Positions 29,871 to 38,204 of a stretch of DNA of 64,000 nucleotides are shown here, in pieces. This DNA comes from Aerolutibacter ruishenii (lineage in GTDB: Bacteria > Pseudomonadota > Gammaproteobacteria > Xanthomonadales > Xanthomonadaceae): contig NZ_VLKP01000007.1 in assembly GCF_007830115.1 (NCBI RefSeq), positions 62,001-126,000 on the forward strand, given 5' to 3'. The stretch's first letter is position 1; each line of letters begins with the position of its first letter. The notes below the pieces were generated by a model. That model saw only the letters and a list, made by a program, of their open reading frames with translations. It was not told the DNA's origin and did no database searches. The position numbers and the translations under genes are program-made.

Positions 29871-31795
29871 GCGCCACTGCTCCCCACCACCTTTCCTTCC
29901 GCGCCGCGCCCGGGCTGGAGCCGCCTGCCGCCTGGAGCAGCCTCGACCACGCCGTCGCGCGCTGGGTGATCGCCCACGGCGGACCCGTGCCGCTGGCGCA
30001 GCTCGCCGGTTGGACCAGCGTGGCCGAGGGGCAGGGCGACGCGGCACAGGTGCTCAGCGCCGAAGGCGCGCAGCGCCTTGGCATGCCCTGGAGCCCAGAC
30101 CTGCTGGCCCGTGTGCAGGCCTGGGCCGATGACGGCAGCAACGGCTGGGTGCGACATGCCGCCGAATCCGGCCGTCCGGACAGCCCATTTGTCCTTGATG
30201 GGGATGCGTTCTTCCTGCGCCGCAATTTCCTCCACGAAATCGCGGTTGCCGATCTGGTGCGCTCGCGTCGCACCCAACCGCAATCACCCTCGGCCCCCAT
30301 CACCGACGACGACCTGCGCGGCCTGTTCAACGGCAGCTGGCGCGACGAAGAGGTCCCGCAGCGCGCCGCGGTGTCCGCCGCTCCCGGCAAGCGCCTGTTC
30401 GTGCTGACCGGCGGCCCCGGCACCGGCAAGACCACCACCGTGCTGCGCATGTTGCTGGCACAGGTGCGCGACCATGGCGCCCGCCACGGGGCCCCGCCCG
30501 TGGTGCGCATCGCCGCACCCACCGGCAAGGCCGCGCAACGCCTCACCGAAGCGTTGCGCACCGGCAGCCGAGACCTGCACGAGCGCCCGCCCCACCGCCA
30601 GGACGATGTCTGGCAGCCCCTGCCCACTGCGTGGCGGCCACACCTGGCCGCGATCGAAACCGCCGAATCCGGCACGTTGCATCGACTGCTCGGCAGTCGC
30701 GGTGGGCAGGGGGGCTTCTCGCACCATCGCGGCCACCGCCTGCCGGCGGACATCGTGGTGGTGGACGAAGCGTCGATGATCGACCTGGCCCTGCTGCGCG
30801 CCCTGCTCGAAGCCCTGCGCGACGATGCCGCACTCGTCCTGGTGGGCGATGCCGACCAGCTGACCTCCGTCGGCACCGGTTCCGTGCTCGCCGACCTCGT
30901 GGCTGCATTGGAAACGCAAGGTGGCGATGACCTGGTGCGCCTACGCCACTGCTTTCGCGCCGACCGCGCGCTGGTGCCGATCAACGACGCCATACGCGAT
31001 GGCGATGCGCATGCCTTCGAGGCCGCGTGGAACGCTGCCGGCGGACAGGCGTCGCGCCACGCGCCGGTGGATCGCCGCACCCTGGATCCGTTGTTGTCCG
31101 ACTGGGCGACGCGGGTGGAGCGCGCACTTGTCGATGCAGGTGCCTTCGACGTCCTGCCCGCCGCTGACGGTGCCGCCGGCCTGCGCGCCATGAACGCGCT
31201 ACGCGCGCAGCAACTGCTGTGTGCGTTGCGCGAAGGACCTTTCGGCGCGGTGGACGTCAACGCGCGCATCGAACACCACCTGCGGCGCAACGATGCGCTC
31301 GTCGATTGGGTCGATGGCGCGTGGTATCCCGGCAGGGCGGTGATGATCACGCGCAACGACTACGCCAGCGGCCTGTTCAATGGCGACGTGGGCCTGTGCC
31401 TGCGAGTACGTACGGCCGATGGCCGGGACATGCTGCGCGTCGCCTTCGAGGCCGCTGCCAGCACGACCAGCGACGCTCCCGCATTGCGCTGGTTCGACCC
31501 GGACGTGTTGCCCGCCCACGAAGGCGCCTTCGCATTGACCGTGCACAAGAGCCAGGGCTCCGAGTATGCGCACGTGGCGCTGCTGCTGCCGCCGGTGGCG
31601 GAGCACCCGCTGCTGGTGCGGCAGATGCTGTACACCGGCCTGTCGCGCGCGCGGCACAGCGTCGCGCTGTGGAGCGGCGGCGACGCGGTTGCGGCATGCC
31701 TGGCCAACGCACTGGTGCGCGCGGGACGGTTGCGCCAGCGCTTGGCTGGCTGTCGCGATACAAATGGCGTCTGCATGCACACGGGAGATGACTGA
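29867..31795 (+). CDS. recD: Exodeoxyribonuclease V subunit alpha (RecD)
   Basis: 5'-3' helicase subunit of RecBCD, 642 residues, close to E. coli RecD (608). Walker A GGPGTGKT is at residues 182-189, followed by IAAPTGKAAQRL. Motif II reads VVVDEASMIDLALL, and the C-terminal motifs are ALTVHKSQGSEY and LLVRQMLYTGLSRAR. The ATG at 29867 overlaps the recB stop (ATGA), whereas a longer upstream frame is a shadow of recB. The stop overlaps the following hemerythrin-like gene by one base. The three rec genes therefore form one tightly coupled transcript. Confidence 0.95.
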   Translation: MSATAPHHLSFRAAPGLEPPAAWSSLDHAVARWVIAHGGPVPLAQLAGWTSVAEGQGDAAQVLSAEGAQRLGMPWSPDLLARVQAWADDGSNGWVRHAAESGRPDSPFVLDGDAFFLRRNFLHEIAVADLVRSRRTQPQSPSAPITDDDLRGLFNGSWRDEEVPQRAAVSAAPGKRLFVLTGGPGTGKTTTVLRMLLAQVRDHGARHGAPPVVRIAAPTGKAAQRLTEALRTGSRDLHERPPHRQDDVWQPLPTAWRPHLAAIETAESGTLHRLLGSRGGQGGFSHHRGHRLPADIVVVDEASMIDLALLRALLEALRDDAALVLVGDADQLTSVGTGSVLADLVAALETQGGDDLVRLRHCFRADRALVPINDAIRDGDAHAFEAAWNAAGGQASRHAPVDRRTLDPLLSDWATRVERALVDAGAFDVLPAADGAAGLRAMNALRAQQLLCALREGPFGAVDVNARIEHHLRRNDALVDWVDGAWYPGRAVMITRNDYASGLFNGDVGLCLRVRTADGRDMLRVAFEAAASTTSDAPALRWFDPDVLPAHEGAFALTVHKSQGSEYAHVALLLPPVAEHPLLVRQMLYTGLSRARHSVALWSGGDAVAACLANALVRAGRLRQRLAGCRDTNGVCMHTGDD

Positions 31796-32187
31796 TGCCC
31801 CGCCTGGGTCCATTCCTGCAGCTTTCGCGCGACCACCACAACGCACTGGTGCTCGCCCGTAGCGTGGCCGGCATGCCGTCGTCTGCCCCGGTGGACGTCC
31901 TGCAGGCGATGAACTTGCGCATCGCCCAGTACTGGCAAACGGAAATGCGGGCGCACTTCCAACAGGAGGAGGCGATCCTGGCGCAGTATCCCGACGCGTT
32001 GCCGCGGGTGCTGCAGCAACGCCTGCTCGACGATCACCTCGTGCTGGCCGAAGGCGCACGACGGGCCGAAGCCCTGTCCCTGGACGAACCCGCATTGCGC
32101 GCGTGGGGCGAGCGGCTTGCAACCCATGTCCGCATGGAGGAGCGCGAGTGTTTCCCGGTGATGCAGGCGGCGTTGGGGCTGGGTTGA
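31795..32187 (+). CDS. Hemerythrin-like HHE-domain protein
   Basis: A 130-residue helical protein. It has the spaced histidines and acids of a hemerythrin cation-binding domain: LSRDHHNALVLARS near the N-terminus, HFQQEEAILAQYPD in the middle, LDDHLVLAEGARR, and HVRMEERECFPVMQ near the end. These would bind a di-iron centre for oxygen, nitric-oxide or iron sensing. The ATG shares a base with the recD TGA (TGATG), so it is translated with the recCBD operon. Its role in that setting is unknown. It is followed by the terminator of a tRNA gene on the other strand. Confidence 0.85.
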   Translation: MPRLGPFLQLSRDHHNALVLARSVAGMPSSAPVDVLQAMNLRIAQYWQTEMRAHFQQEEAILAQYPDALPRVLQQRLLDDHLVLAEGARRAEALSLDEPALRAWGERLATHVRMEERECFPVMQAALGLG

Positions 32188-32210
32188 CGGCTGTCCCGCC
32201 TGGCAGGCAC

Positions 32211-32236
32211 AAAAAACCCCGCAAGTCCGCGGGGTT
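32211..32236 (-). terminator. Rho-independent terminator of tRNA-Met
   Basis: On the minus strand AACCCCGC / GCGGGGTT (eight pairs, six-base loop) is followed by a T-run. It lies about 27 bases after the CCA end of the tRNA. On the plus strand the same stem is 24 bases after the hemerythrin-like gene, though without a T-run there. Confidence 0.85.
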
Positions 32237-32262
32237 GAATGTTCGTCTGCGACTCGACCGAC

Positions 32263-32339
32263 TGGTGGCTATGGGTGGACTCGAACCACCGACCCCAGCA
32301 TTATGAGTGCTGTGCTCTAACCGGCTGAGCTACATAGCC
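32263..32339 (-). tRNA. tRNA-Met (CAT), elongator type
   Basis: A 77-base cloverleaf read on the minus strand. The acceptor stem is GGCTATG pairing with CATAGCC, the D-arm is GCTC...GAGC, and the anticodon stem CAGCA/TGCTG encloses CTCATAA with anticodon CAT. The T-arm contains GGTTCGAGTCC, and the CCA end is encoded. The sequence resembles the elongator rather than the initiator tRNA-Met, since the 5' G pairs with the acceptor C. A tRNA-Ile with modified CAT cannot be wholly excluded without comparison. Confidence 0.93.
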
Positions 32340-32379
32340 AGGGAGCCGCAGATCCCGCCGCAGTCGCGGCGAGCCGCAA

Positions 32380-32408
32380 ATTGTGCGGATCCTAGCGGGC
32401 AATGTCAA
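32380..32408 (-). promoter_or_regulatory. Sigma-70 promoter of tRNA-Met
   Basis: On the minus strand a perfect TTGACA -35 (32403-32408) and CACAAT -10 (32380-32385) are separated by exactly 17 bases. Transcription would begin about 34 bases before the mature 5' end. Confidence 0.8.
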
Positions 32409-32502
32409 TTCAAGGGCCCGCCGGGGCCGGCTTGTCCTGCGCCACCCCTCGTGGCAGAGTCGGGGACAGAGACGCAAGTCACCCATATCAGGAGTCCGCA
32501 TC

Positions 32503-33117
32503 GTGATCGATCCGGACGGCTACAGGCCCAATGTCGGCATCATCCTGATGCATCCGGACGGCCGTCTGTTCTGGGCGCGCCGCGTGCATCGCGACGGCTG
32601 GCAGTTCCCGCAGGGCGGGATGAACACCGACGAGACGCCGCTCGAGGCGATGTACCGCGAGTTGCGCGAGGAGACCGGGTTGCTGCCCGAGCACGTCGAA
32701 GTGCTGGGCGCTACCCCCGGCTGGCTGCGTTATCGGCTGCCGCAACGCTCCATCCGCCGCCACGACCGCCTGGTCTGCATTGGCCAGAAGCAGGTGTGGT
32801 TCCTGCTGCGGCTGATGGGGGCGGAGTCGGATCTGCGACTGGACCTGACCGACAAACCCGAGTTCGATCACTGGCGTTGGGTGGATTTCTGGTATCCGGT
32901 CGAGCATGTGGTCATGTTCAAGCGCGGGGTCTACGCCAGCGCGCTGCATCACCTGGCCCCGGTGGCGCGCCGCATCGCCGGCCCAGCGGCGGTGCCCGAT
33001 CCGTGCGGCCTGCCTGGCCTGGCCCGACCCGTGGGCCGTCCGCGCCCACACCCCCGGCCACAGACGGGGGGCGCGCCGGGTCGTGGCGGTGGCGCTGGTT
33101 CAGCTTCCAATAATTGA
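32503..33117 (+). CDS. rppH: RNA pyrophosphohydrolase
   Basis: Nudix enzyme that removes pyrophosphate from the 5' triphosphate of mRNA and so starts RNase E-dependent decay. The 204-residue product begins at a GTG ([16 protein letters not shown]) with GGAG eight bases upstream. The Nudix box [22 protein letters not shown] is complete, and the RppH-type WQFPQGG and [13 protein letters not shown] are present. The C-terminal ~45 residues are a Pro/Gly/Arg-rich extension seen in longer RppH forms. An upstream frame to 32383 lacks support. Its stop codon is the first triplet of a Fur-box-like sequence. Confidence 0.94.
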   Translation: MIDPDGYRPNVGIILMHPDGRLFWARRVHRDGWQFPQGGMNTDETPLEAMYRELREETGLLPEHVEVLGATPGWLRYRLPQRSIRRHDRLVCIGQKQVWFLLRLMGAESDLRLDLTDKPEFDHWRWVDFWYPVEHVVMFKRGVYASALHHLAPVARRIAGPAAVPDPCGLPGLARPVGRPRPHPRPQTGGAPGRGGGAGSASNN

Positions 33118-33129
33118 CAATCATTCTCA
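33115..33129 (+). promoter_or_regulatory. Fur box upstream of bfd
   Basis: TGACAAT-C-ATTCTCA matches the 7-1-7 Fur consensus TGATAAT-N-ATTATCA at 12 of 14 arm positions. Neighbouring bases extend the AT-rich symmetric core. It lies 56 bases before the bfd start and begins on the rppH TGA. It would make bfd, and possibly bfr, iron-responsive. Confidence 0.75.
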
Positions 33130-33184
33130 TTCGTGTTCCCCTGTGCACGCAGCCAATCGGGCTGTCTGCCAGCCGAATGCCACC

Positions 33185-33388
33185 GTGTACGTCTGCATCT
33201 GCAACGGGGTCACCGACCACGACATCCGCCAGGCCGCCGAGGCCGGCTGCCGCACGATGGCCGAGCTGACCATGCGCACCGGCGCCGGCTCCACCTGTGG
33301 CAGCTGCATCGAGATGGCCAGCGCGATCCTCGACGAGACCCACGCCCGGCTGGCGCTGCCGCTGCCGGTGCTCCGACAGGCGGCGTGA
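33185..33388 (+). CDS. bfd: Bacterioferritin-associated ferredoxin
   Basis: Small 67-residue [2Fe-2S] protein that donates electrons to bacterioferritin to release stored iron. It starts with a GTG (VYVCICNGVTDHDIRQAA), the canonical BFD N-terminus. Four cysteines in the BFD pattern (CxC near the N-terminus, then CGSC) ligate the cluster. The RBS is weak. A Fur box precedes it and bfr follows 124 bases later, so both are consistent with iron-storage control. A longer frame from 32906 is a shadow of rppH. Confidence 0.93.
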   Translation: MYVCICNGVTDHDIRQAAEAGCRTMAELTMRTGAGSTCGSCIEMASAILDETHARLALPLPVLRQAA

Positions 33389-33476
33389 CAGCCGCTCGGC
33401 GGCCCGTCGAGCGCCGCTGATCCGCGTCCGCGTCCGCACCCGGTTCGCGTTCCTGCCTGAAGGGCGCAAAACGGGC

Positions 33477-33482
33477 TAAAGT
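33477..33482 (+). promoter_or_regulatory. Putative -10 element upstream of bfr
   Basis: TAAAGT in GGGCTAAAGTGCC, 36 bases before the bfr start. It is of the GCTA(G/A)A kind found before other genes here. No clear -35 was found. Confidence 0.3.
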
Positions 33483-33512
33483 GCCCCATTGCCATGCAAA
33501 CGGAGCACCGCG

Positions 33513-33983
33513 ATGAAGGGTGACGCCAAGGTCATCGAGTTCCTCAACAAGGCGCTCTTCAACGAGCTGACCGCCATCAACCAGTACTTCCTGCACGCCA
33601 AGATGCTGAAGAACTGGGGCCTGAAGGAGCTCGCCGAGCACGAGTACCACGAATCCATCGACGAGATGAAGCACGCCGACAAGCTGTCGGATCGCATCCT
33701 GTTCCTCGATGGCCTGCCCAACTTCCAGGCGCTGGGCAAGCTGAAGATCGGCGAAACCCCGCGTGAAGTGCTCAGCTGCGACCTCGCGCTGGAGCTTGAG
33801 GGCGTGCCGCTGCTGCGCGAAGCCATCAAGTACTGCGAAACGGTCAGCGATTACGTCAGCCGCCAGTTGTTCGCCGACATCCTCGACTCCGAGGAAGAGC
33901 ACATCGACTGGATCGAGACCCAACTGTCGCTGATGGATCGCGTGGGCGACCAGAACTACCTGGCGATGAAGATGGAAAGCTGA
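33513..33983 (+). CDS. bfr: Bacterioferritin
   Basis: Haem-containing ferritin subunit of 156 residues; 24 copies form a shell that oxidises and stores iron. Ferroxidase ligands Glu18, Glu51 and His54 are in place, with haem ligand Met52 ([10 protein letters not shown]). The second pair lies in [11 protein letters not shown] and [11 protein letters not shown]. The ATG at 33513 has GGAG eight bases upstream and gives the usual [15 protein letters not shown]; eight extra residues from an upstream ATG are unlikely. It is paired with bfd and followed by a terminator. Confidence 0.96.
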   Translation: MKGDAKVIEFLNKALFNELTAINQYFLHAKMLKNWGLKELAEHEYHESIDEMKHADKLSDRILFLDGLPNFQALGKLKIGETPREVLSCDLALELEGVPLLREAIKYCETVSDYVSRQLFADILDSEEEHIDWIETQLSLMDRVGDQNYLAMKMES

Positions 33984-34010
33984 TTTTCCCGGGTCAACGC
34001 CGTCCAGCGA

Positions 34011-34036
34011 AGCGCCACCTTGCGGTGGCGTTTTAG
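34011..34036 (+). terminator. Rho-independent terminator after bfr
   Basis: CGCCACC / GGTGGCG (seven pairs, four-base loop) followed by TTTTAGTTT, 30 bases after the bfr stop. Confidence 0.8.
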
Positions 34037-34124
34037 TTTGGTTCCGGGATTTGCCCGTTCGCGGGGCGTGGCGGGTCGCTCGCGCGCCAGCGCGCCAAGC
34101 CGGACCTCGAAGGCCAGTTGATTT

Positions 34125-34709
34125 TCAGCCCGTCCGTACCCTCGGCGCCCGCCGGAACAGCTTTCGCCACACCCACCACAGCACCAGCGCGAACGCGACG
34201 GTCAGCACCACCACGATCGACAGCGCCACCCACGGATAGGCGAACACCAGCCCCAGCCCGCTCACCACCGCCACGTCCTCGGTGACCGAGGCGGTCCAGT
34301 TGCTGACCGGCTCAGGGGAGGTGTTGAGCAGCGCGCGCGAGCCGGCCTTCAGCAGGTGGCTGGTCAGCGCCACGCCCGCGCCGGTGGCCAGGGCGCCGGC
34401 GCCCAGTTCGCCGCTGTCGCCGCCCAGCGTGGCGGCGGCCAGGAACGCGCCGGCCGGTACCCGCAGCAGGGTGTGCAGCAGGTCCCAGCCCGAGTCCACG
34501 CCGGGGATCTTGTCGGCGAAGAACTCGGCGGTGGCCAGTGCCCCCGAGACCCCGATCACCCACGGCGAGGCAGTCACTTCCAACGCCTGCGGCAGGTCCA
34601 GCCAGCCGAAAAAGCCGGCCAGGCCCACGCCAAACACGGTCAGGTACACGCGGATGCCGGCCAGCCAGGCCAGCACCACCCCAATTGCGAACAGGTGCGC
34701 ATCGGTCAT
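34125..34709 (-). CDS. DUF4126 family membrane protein
   Basis: A 194-residue integral membrane protein with about five hydrophobic helices. It opens LFAIGVVLAWLAGIRVYLTVFGVGLAG and contains ATAEFFADKIPGVDSGWDLLHTLLRVPAGAFLAA, the signature segment of DUF4126. Function unknown; the family is widespread and usually monocistronic. The C-terminus is basic (WRKLFRRAPRVRTG). It is divergent from the next gene, with about 70 bases between the starts. No specific role can be inferred from its neighbours. Confidence 0.82.
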   Translation of the reverse strand: MTDAHLFAIGVVLAWLAGIRVYLTVFGVGLAGFFGWLDLPQALEVTASPWVIGVSGALATAEFFADKIPGVDSGWDLLHTLLRVPAGAFLAAATLGGDSGELGAGALATGAGVALTSHLLKAGSRALLNTSPEPVSNWTASVTEDVAVVSGLGLVFAYPWVALSIVVVLTVAFALVLWWVWRKLFRRAPRVRTG

Positions 34710-34722
34710 GTCGTGATCCGGC

Positions 34723-34728
34723 TAGACT
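34723..34728 (+). promoter_or_regulatory. Putative -10 element before the coiled-coil/bactofilin cluster
   Basis: TAGACT in CGGCTAGACTGTT, 57 bases before the first gene of the cluster. It is of the same GCTA(G/A)A class as other elements here, but the spacing is longer. Confidence 0.3.
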
Positions 34729-34779
34729 GTTGGCTGCAGTATAGGAGTGCGGCGTTCGCAGCGCGCTCACGGGGATTCG

Positions 34780-35508
34780 ATGATCAGCAAGCCGCCACCG
34801 CCGCGTTACGTGGTCACCCAGCAGCGCCCGGGCCGGCGGGGCTGGGCGTGGGCGGGACTGGCGATGGCCTGGGTGGCGTCGCTGGGCGTTGCCTGGTGGT
34901 GGGCCTCCATGTCTGCCGCGCCGCGCCTGCCGGTGGTCAGCGCCGCGCTGGATGAGACCCGCAATCGGCTGGGCGTGGTGCAGGGCGAATTGGAGGACCT
35001 GCGCCAGCGCGAGGCCACGTTGTCACGCTCCGACCAGATCAGCCGCGCCGCCAACCAGGAGGTGCAGGTGGCCCTGGCCGAGCGCGATGAGCAGCTCGCG
35101 CAACTGCGCGCCGACCTGGCCTTCTACGAGCGGCTGGTCGGCCCCGGTGCCAAGGCGCAACCGCTGAACGTGCATTCGGTGGCCATTGGCCCCGAGGCCC
35201 CGGGCAGCTGGCAGTACGAGGTGGTGCTGACCCAGAGCCTCAACCGCGAAGGCGTGACCCAGGGCCAGTTGCAACTGCGCATCGAAGGCATGCGCGGCGG
35301 CCGGCCGGCCACGCTTGGCTGGTCGGAGCTGTCGCCGGGGCGCCAGCCGCAGGCCTTTTCCTTCCGCTATTTCCAGCGGCTCAAGGGCAGCGTGAGCCTG
35401 CCGCCTGGCTTCACCCCGCAGCGCGTCCGCGTGGACGTGCGCGGCGGCGGCGTGGCCCTGGAGCAGAGCTTTGGCTGGAACGATATTTCCTCTACCGGAA
35501 CCACCTGA
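34780..35508 (+). CDS. Membrane-anchored coiled-coil protein, DUF6776-like, copy 1
   Basis: A 242-residue protein: short cytoplasmic N-terminus (MISKPPPPRYVV), one transmembrane helix (about 22-42), a coiled coil (about 55-110, ETRNRLGVVQGELEDLRQRE... ending ADLAFYERLVG), and a C-terminal beta-rich domain. It is closely similar in layout and motif to the gene at 35948 (shared SDQISR.AN..., RAD.AFYERLVG, F.YF....G.V.LP.GFTP.RV), so the two are paralogues. The stop is immediately adjacent to the bactofilin start (TGAATG). Function unknown; an envelope role next to bactofilin is an inference. Confidence 0.8.
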   Translation: MISKPPPPRYVVTQQRPGRRGWAWAGLAMAWVASLGVAWWWASMSAAPRLPVVSAALDETRNRLGVVQGELEDLRQREATLSRSDQISRAANQEVQVALAERDEQLAQLRADLAFYERLVGPGAKAQPLNVHSVAIGPEAPGSWQYEVVLTQSLNREGVTQGQLQLRIEGMRGGRPATLGWSELSPGRQPQAFSFRYFQRLKGSVSLPPGFTPQRVRVDVRGGGVALEQSFGWNDISSTGTT

Positions 35509-35919
35509 ATGAAGTTCAAGAGCAAACCGGCGTCGGTGCCGGACGGCCAGGTCGACACACTGGTCGGCCCGCAGATGACCATTCGCGGTGACCTGCAGTT
35601 CAGTGGCGGGCTGTACGTGGAAGGCCGCATCTTCGGCAAGGTGGTGGCTGAGGAAGGCAAGCCCGCCATGCTGACTTTGGCCGAGAACGGCAGCATCGAG
35701 GGCGAGATCCGCGTCCCGGTGGTGGTGCTCAATGGTCGCTTTGATGGCGATGTCCATGCCGAGGAACGGGTGGAACTGGCGGCCAAGGCCCAGGTGCGTG
35801 GCAACGTGTACTACAAGGTGGTGGAGATGGCCGCCGGGGCGATGCTGACGGGTCGCTTGATCCACGCTGACTCCACGCTCGACGAGGCACGGCAGGAGGC
35901 TGCGGCCGTAGTAGGCTGA
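35509..35919 (+). CDS. Bactofilin (polymer-forming cytoskeletal protein)
   Basis: A 136-residue beta-helix protein of the bactofilin/DUF583 family: TLVGPQMTIRGDLQFSGGLYVEGRIFGKV is the typical first turns, followed by repeats ending in GSIEGEIRVPVVVLNGRFDGDVHAEERVEL. Short polar tails flank the core. Bactofilins polymerise without nucleotide into filaments beneath the membrane, and help to shape cells or position envelope enzymes. It starts directly after the first coiled-coil gene and lies between the two paralogues, which points to a shared process. Confidence 0.92.
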   Translation: MKFKSKPASVPDGQVDTLVGPQMTIRGDLQFSGGLYVEGRIFGKVVAEEGKPAMLTLAENGSIEGEIRVPVVVLNGRFDGDVHAEERVELAAKAQVRGNVYYKVVEMAAGAMLTGRLIHADSTLDEARQEAAAVVG

Positions 35920-35947
35920 CCGCTTCTCCGGACTTCCGGGAGCGGTC

Positions 35948-36694
35948 ATGGAAGCCAGCCCAACCCCCTCCAGCGCCGCTGGCAGCCCGATACCCCCCGC
36001 GCGCGGTCCCCGCGCGCGTTACGTGCTGGCGCTACTGGTCGCCATCGCCCTGCTGTTTGGTCTGTGGGGCGCTTGGCGCGTGTTCGCGCCCTCCAGCAGC
36101 GACACGCGGGGCCGGCTCGCCGCCACCGAGCGACAACTGGCCGTGGCCAAGGCGTACATCGAGGAGCGGGAGCAACAGATCGCGACCCTCAAACGCTCCG
36201 ACCAGATCAGCCGCGACGCCAACCGCGACCTGCAGGGCGCACTGGCCGAACGCGAAGAGGAGATCGCCGGCCTGCGTGCCGACGTGGCCTTCTACGAGCG
36301 CCTGGTGGGAGCCACCGGTCAGCGTCGTGGCCTCAGCGTGCATGCGCTGCGCCTGCAGGCGCAGGGCCCGGATGCGTGGCATTTCGCCACCACCCTGACC
36401 CAGAACCTCAACCGTGGCGCGGTCAGCACCGGGCAGATGACGCTGGCGGTGGAAGGCACCCAGGCCGGCAAGCTGCGCAAGCTGGCCTGGAGCGACCTGC
36501 GCCGGCAGCCGAAGGCCCCTGGCGTGGCCTACTCGTTCAAGTACTTCGAGCAGGTGGAAGGCGACGTGTTCCTGCCGGCCGGCTTCACCCCGGTCCGGGT
36601 GGAGGTGCGGTTGCAGCCGCGTTCGGGCGGCTCGGTCACCGAATCCTTCACGTGGGCCGATGCCACCCGCGACAGCACTGCCGCCGCGCCCTGA
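35948..36694 (+). CDS. Membrane-anchored coiled-coil protein, DUF6776-like, copy 2
   Basis: A 248-residue protein with the same plan as copy 1: Pro-rich N-terminus, one transmembrane helix (about 26-46, VLALLVAIALLFGLWGAW), a coiled coil (about 55-118) and a C-terminal beta-rich domain ending in VTESFTWADA. The block SDQISRDANRDLQGALAERE and ADVAFYERLVG is nearly identical in pattern to copy 1, whereas the N-terminus has diverged. It starts 29 bases after the bactofilin gene and ends 96 bases before erpA. Its role is unknown. Confidence 0.8.
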   Translation: MEASPTPSSAAGSPIPPARGPRARYVLALLVAIALLFGLWGAWRVFAPSSSDTRGRLAATERQLAVAKAYIEEREQQIATLKRSDQISRDANRDLQGALAEREEEIAGLRADVAFYERLVGATGQRRGLSVHALRLQAQGPDAWHFATTLTQNLNRGAVSTGQMTLAVEGTQAGKLRKLAWSDLRRQPKAPGVAYSFKYFEQVEGDVFLPAGFTPVRVEVRLQPRSGGSVTESFTWADATRDSTAAAP

Positions 36695-36790
36695 GCGGCA
36701 CGCGCTTCGCCCGCTTTCGACCCGCGGGCTGCGGCGCAGGATCAGCCCCCATGGGTTGAATGCGCGCTGCTCGCCCCCCACCATGGACAC

Positions 36791-37171
36791 ATGGACATCA
36801 TTTCCCCCGAGTCCCTCCTGGCGCCGGATTACCAGTCGCTGGATCGCCCGTTGCAGTTCAGCGCCGCCGCGGCCGCCAAGGTGCGTGAGCTGGTGGCCGA
36901 AGAGGGCAACCCCGACCTGAAGCTGCGCGTATACATCCAGGGTGGCGGTTGCTCGGGTTTCCAGTACGGCTTCGAGTTCGACGAGGCGCAGGCCGAGGAC
37001 GACCTGGCCGTGCGCACCGACGGCATGACCCTGCTGGTGGACCCGCTCAGCCTGCAGTACCTGATGGGTGCCGAAGTGGATTACACCGAGAGCCTGCACG
37101 GCGCGCAGTTCGTGATCCGCAACCCCAACGCCAAGACCACCTGCGGCTGCGGCTCGTCGTTCTCGACGTGA
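36791..37171 (+). CDS. erpA: Iron-sulfur cluster insertion protein ErpA
   Basis: A-type carrier that delivers [Fe-S] clusters to apoproteins, notably of isoprenoid synthesis. The 126-residue product has the A-type motif with one Cys in [16 protein letters not shown] and the CGC pair in [11 protein letters not shown] at the end. The N-terminal ~20 residues ([20 protein letters not shown]) precede the conserved [11 protein letters not shown]-like start. It overlaps nudC by four bases (GTGA), so the two are coupled. No iscSU genes are adjacent, which is usual for erpA. Confidence 0.94.
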   Translation: MDIISPESLLAPDYQSLDRPLQFSAAAAAKVRELVAEEGNPDLKLRVYIQGGGCSGFQYGFEFDEAQAEDDLAVRTDGMTLLVDPLSLQYLMGAEVDYTESLHGAQFVIRNPNAKTTCGCGSSFST

Positions 37172-38112
37172 CTGTGGCCGGCGCGCCGTTCGCGTTCATC
37201 GATGGCGGCGACCCCGCTGGCCGCGTGGCGCCAGCGGCGCTCGACCGTGCGGACCACCTGCGCGATGACGCCGATGCTTTGGCTGCGCTGTGGCCCCGCG
37301 CGCACGTGATCGTGCTGGATGAGCAGGGCCACGCCCTGGCCGATGCCGACCATGCGCCCCTGTTGCCGACCGGCGCCGAGATCACTGGTGGTCCCGGTGG
37401 CGTCGGCGCGGCCGCCTTCCTCGGCCTGGACCCCGAAGGCGTGGCCTGGTTTTCGCTGGACGCGGCGCTGACCGCGTGGGAAGCGCCGTCTCGCATCGAC
37501 CTGCGTGGCGCGGCCGCCACCTGGCCGCTGCGCGAGGCCGCGGTGTTCGCCGAGGCGCGCGCGTTGCAGCACTGGCGTGCGCGACACCGCTACTGCGGCG
37601 TCTGCGGCGGCGAGGTCAGCCGCTCGCGCGCCGGTTGGCTGGGGCGCTGCACCCAGTGCAACACCGAACACTACCCGCGCACCGATCCCGCGGTGATCGT
37701 CGCCGTGAGCGATGGCGAACGCCTGCTGCTCGGCCGGCAGGCCAGTTGGCCGCCGCGCCGCTACTCGCTGATCGCCGGCTTTGTCGAGCCGGGCGAATCG
37801 CTGGAGCAGACGGTGGTGCGCGAGGTGGCCGAAGAGACCGGCGTGCGCGTGCAGGCCTGCCACTATGCTGCGTCGCAGCCGTGGCCGTTCCCCTCGGCGC
37901 TGATGCTCGGGTTCACCGCGCTGGCCACTCCGGACGAGCCGCGCGTGAACGATGAACTGGAGGACGCGCGCTGGTTCAGCCTGGACGAAGTGCGCGCCGC
38001 GCAGCAGCGGCGCCACGACGACGCCGGTGATGGTCTGCTGCTGTCGCCGCGCATTTCGATTGCGCGCTGGTTGATCGATGCCTGGGTGGATTCGAAGTCG
38101 ACGCCCACCTGA
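37168..38112 (+). CDS. nudC: NAD(+)/NADH pyrophosphatase (NAD-decapping Nudix)
   Basis: Nudix enzyme that cleaves NAD(H) to NMN(H) and AMP, and removes NAD caps from RNA. The 314-residue product has a four-Cys zinc ribbon ([11 protein letters not shown]...RCTQC), the Nudix box [22 protein letters not shown], and the NudC signature [18 protein letters not shown] at 37168 overlapping the erpA stop is taken as start; a second GTG lies two codons later. The longer open frame from 36949 is a shadow of erpA. It is followed by ampE after 92 bases. Confidence 0.9.
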   Translation: MTVAGAPFAFIDGGDPAGRVAPAALDRADHLRDDADALAALWPRAHVIVLDEQGHALADADHAPLLPTGAEITGGPGGVGAAAFLGLDPEGVAWFSLDAALTAWEAPSRIDLRGAAATWPLREAAVFAEARALQHWRARHRYCGVCGGEVSRSRAGWLGRCTQCNTEHYPRTDPAVIVAVSDGERLLLGRQASWPPRRYSLIAGFVEPGESLEQTVVREVAEETGVRVQACHYAASQPWPFPSALMLGFTALATPDEPRVNDELEDARWFSLDEVRAAQQRRHDDAGDGLLLSPRISIARWLIDAWVDSKSTPT

Positions 38113-38164
38113 TGGACCGGTGGGGGGCATGACGGCGTTGCCGTCGCTGGCAATGCCACCGGGC

Positions 38165-38170
38165 TAGAAT
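38165..38170 (+). promoter_or_regulatory. Putative -10 element upstream of ampE
   Basis: TAGAAT in GGGCTAGAATCGG, 40 bases before the ampE start, matching those before glmU and glmS. Confidence 0.4.
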
Positions 38171-38204
38171 CGGACGGGGCCTCAGCCGGGCCGAAGGAGA
38201 CGCC

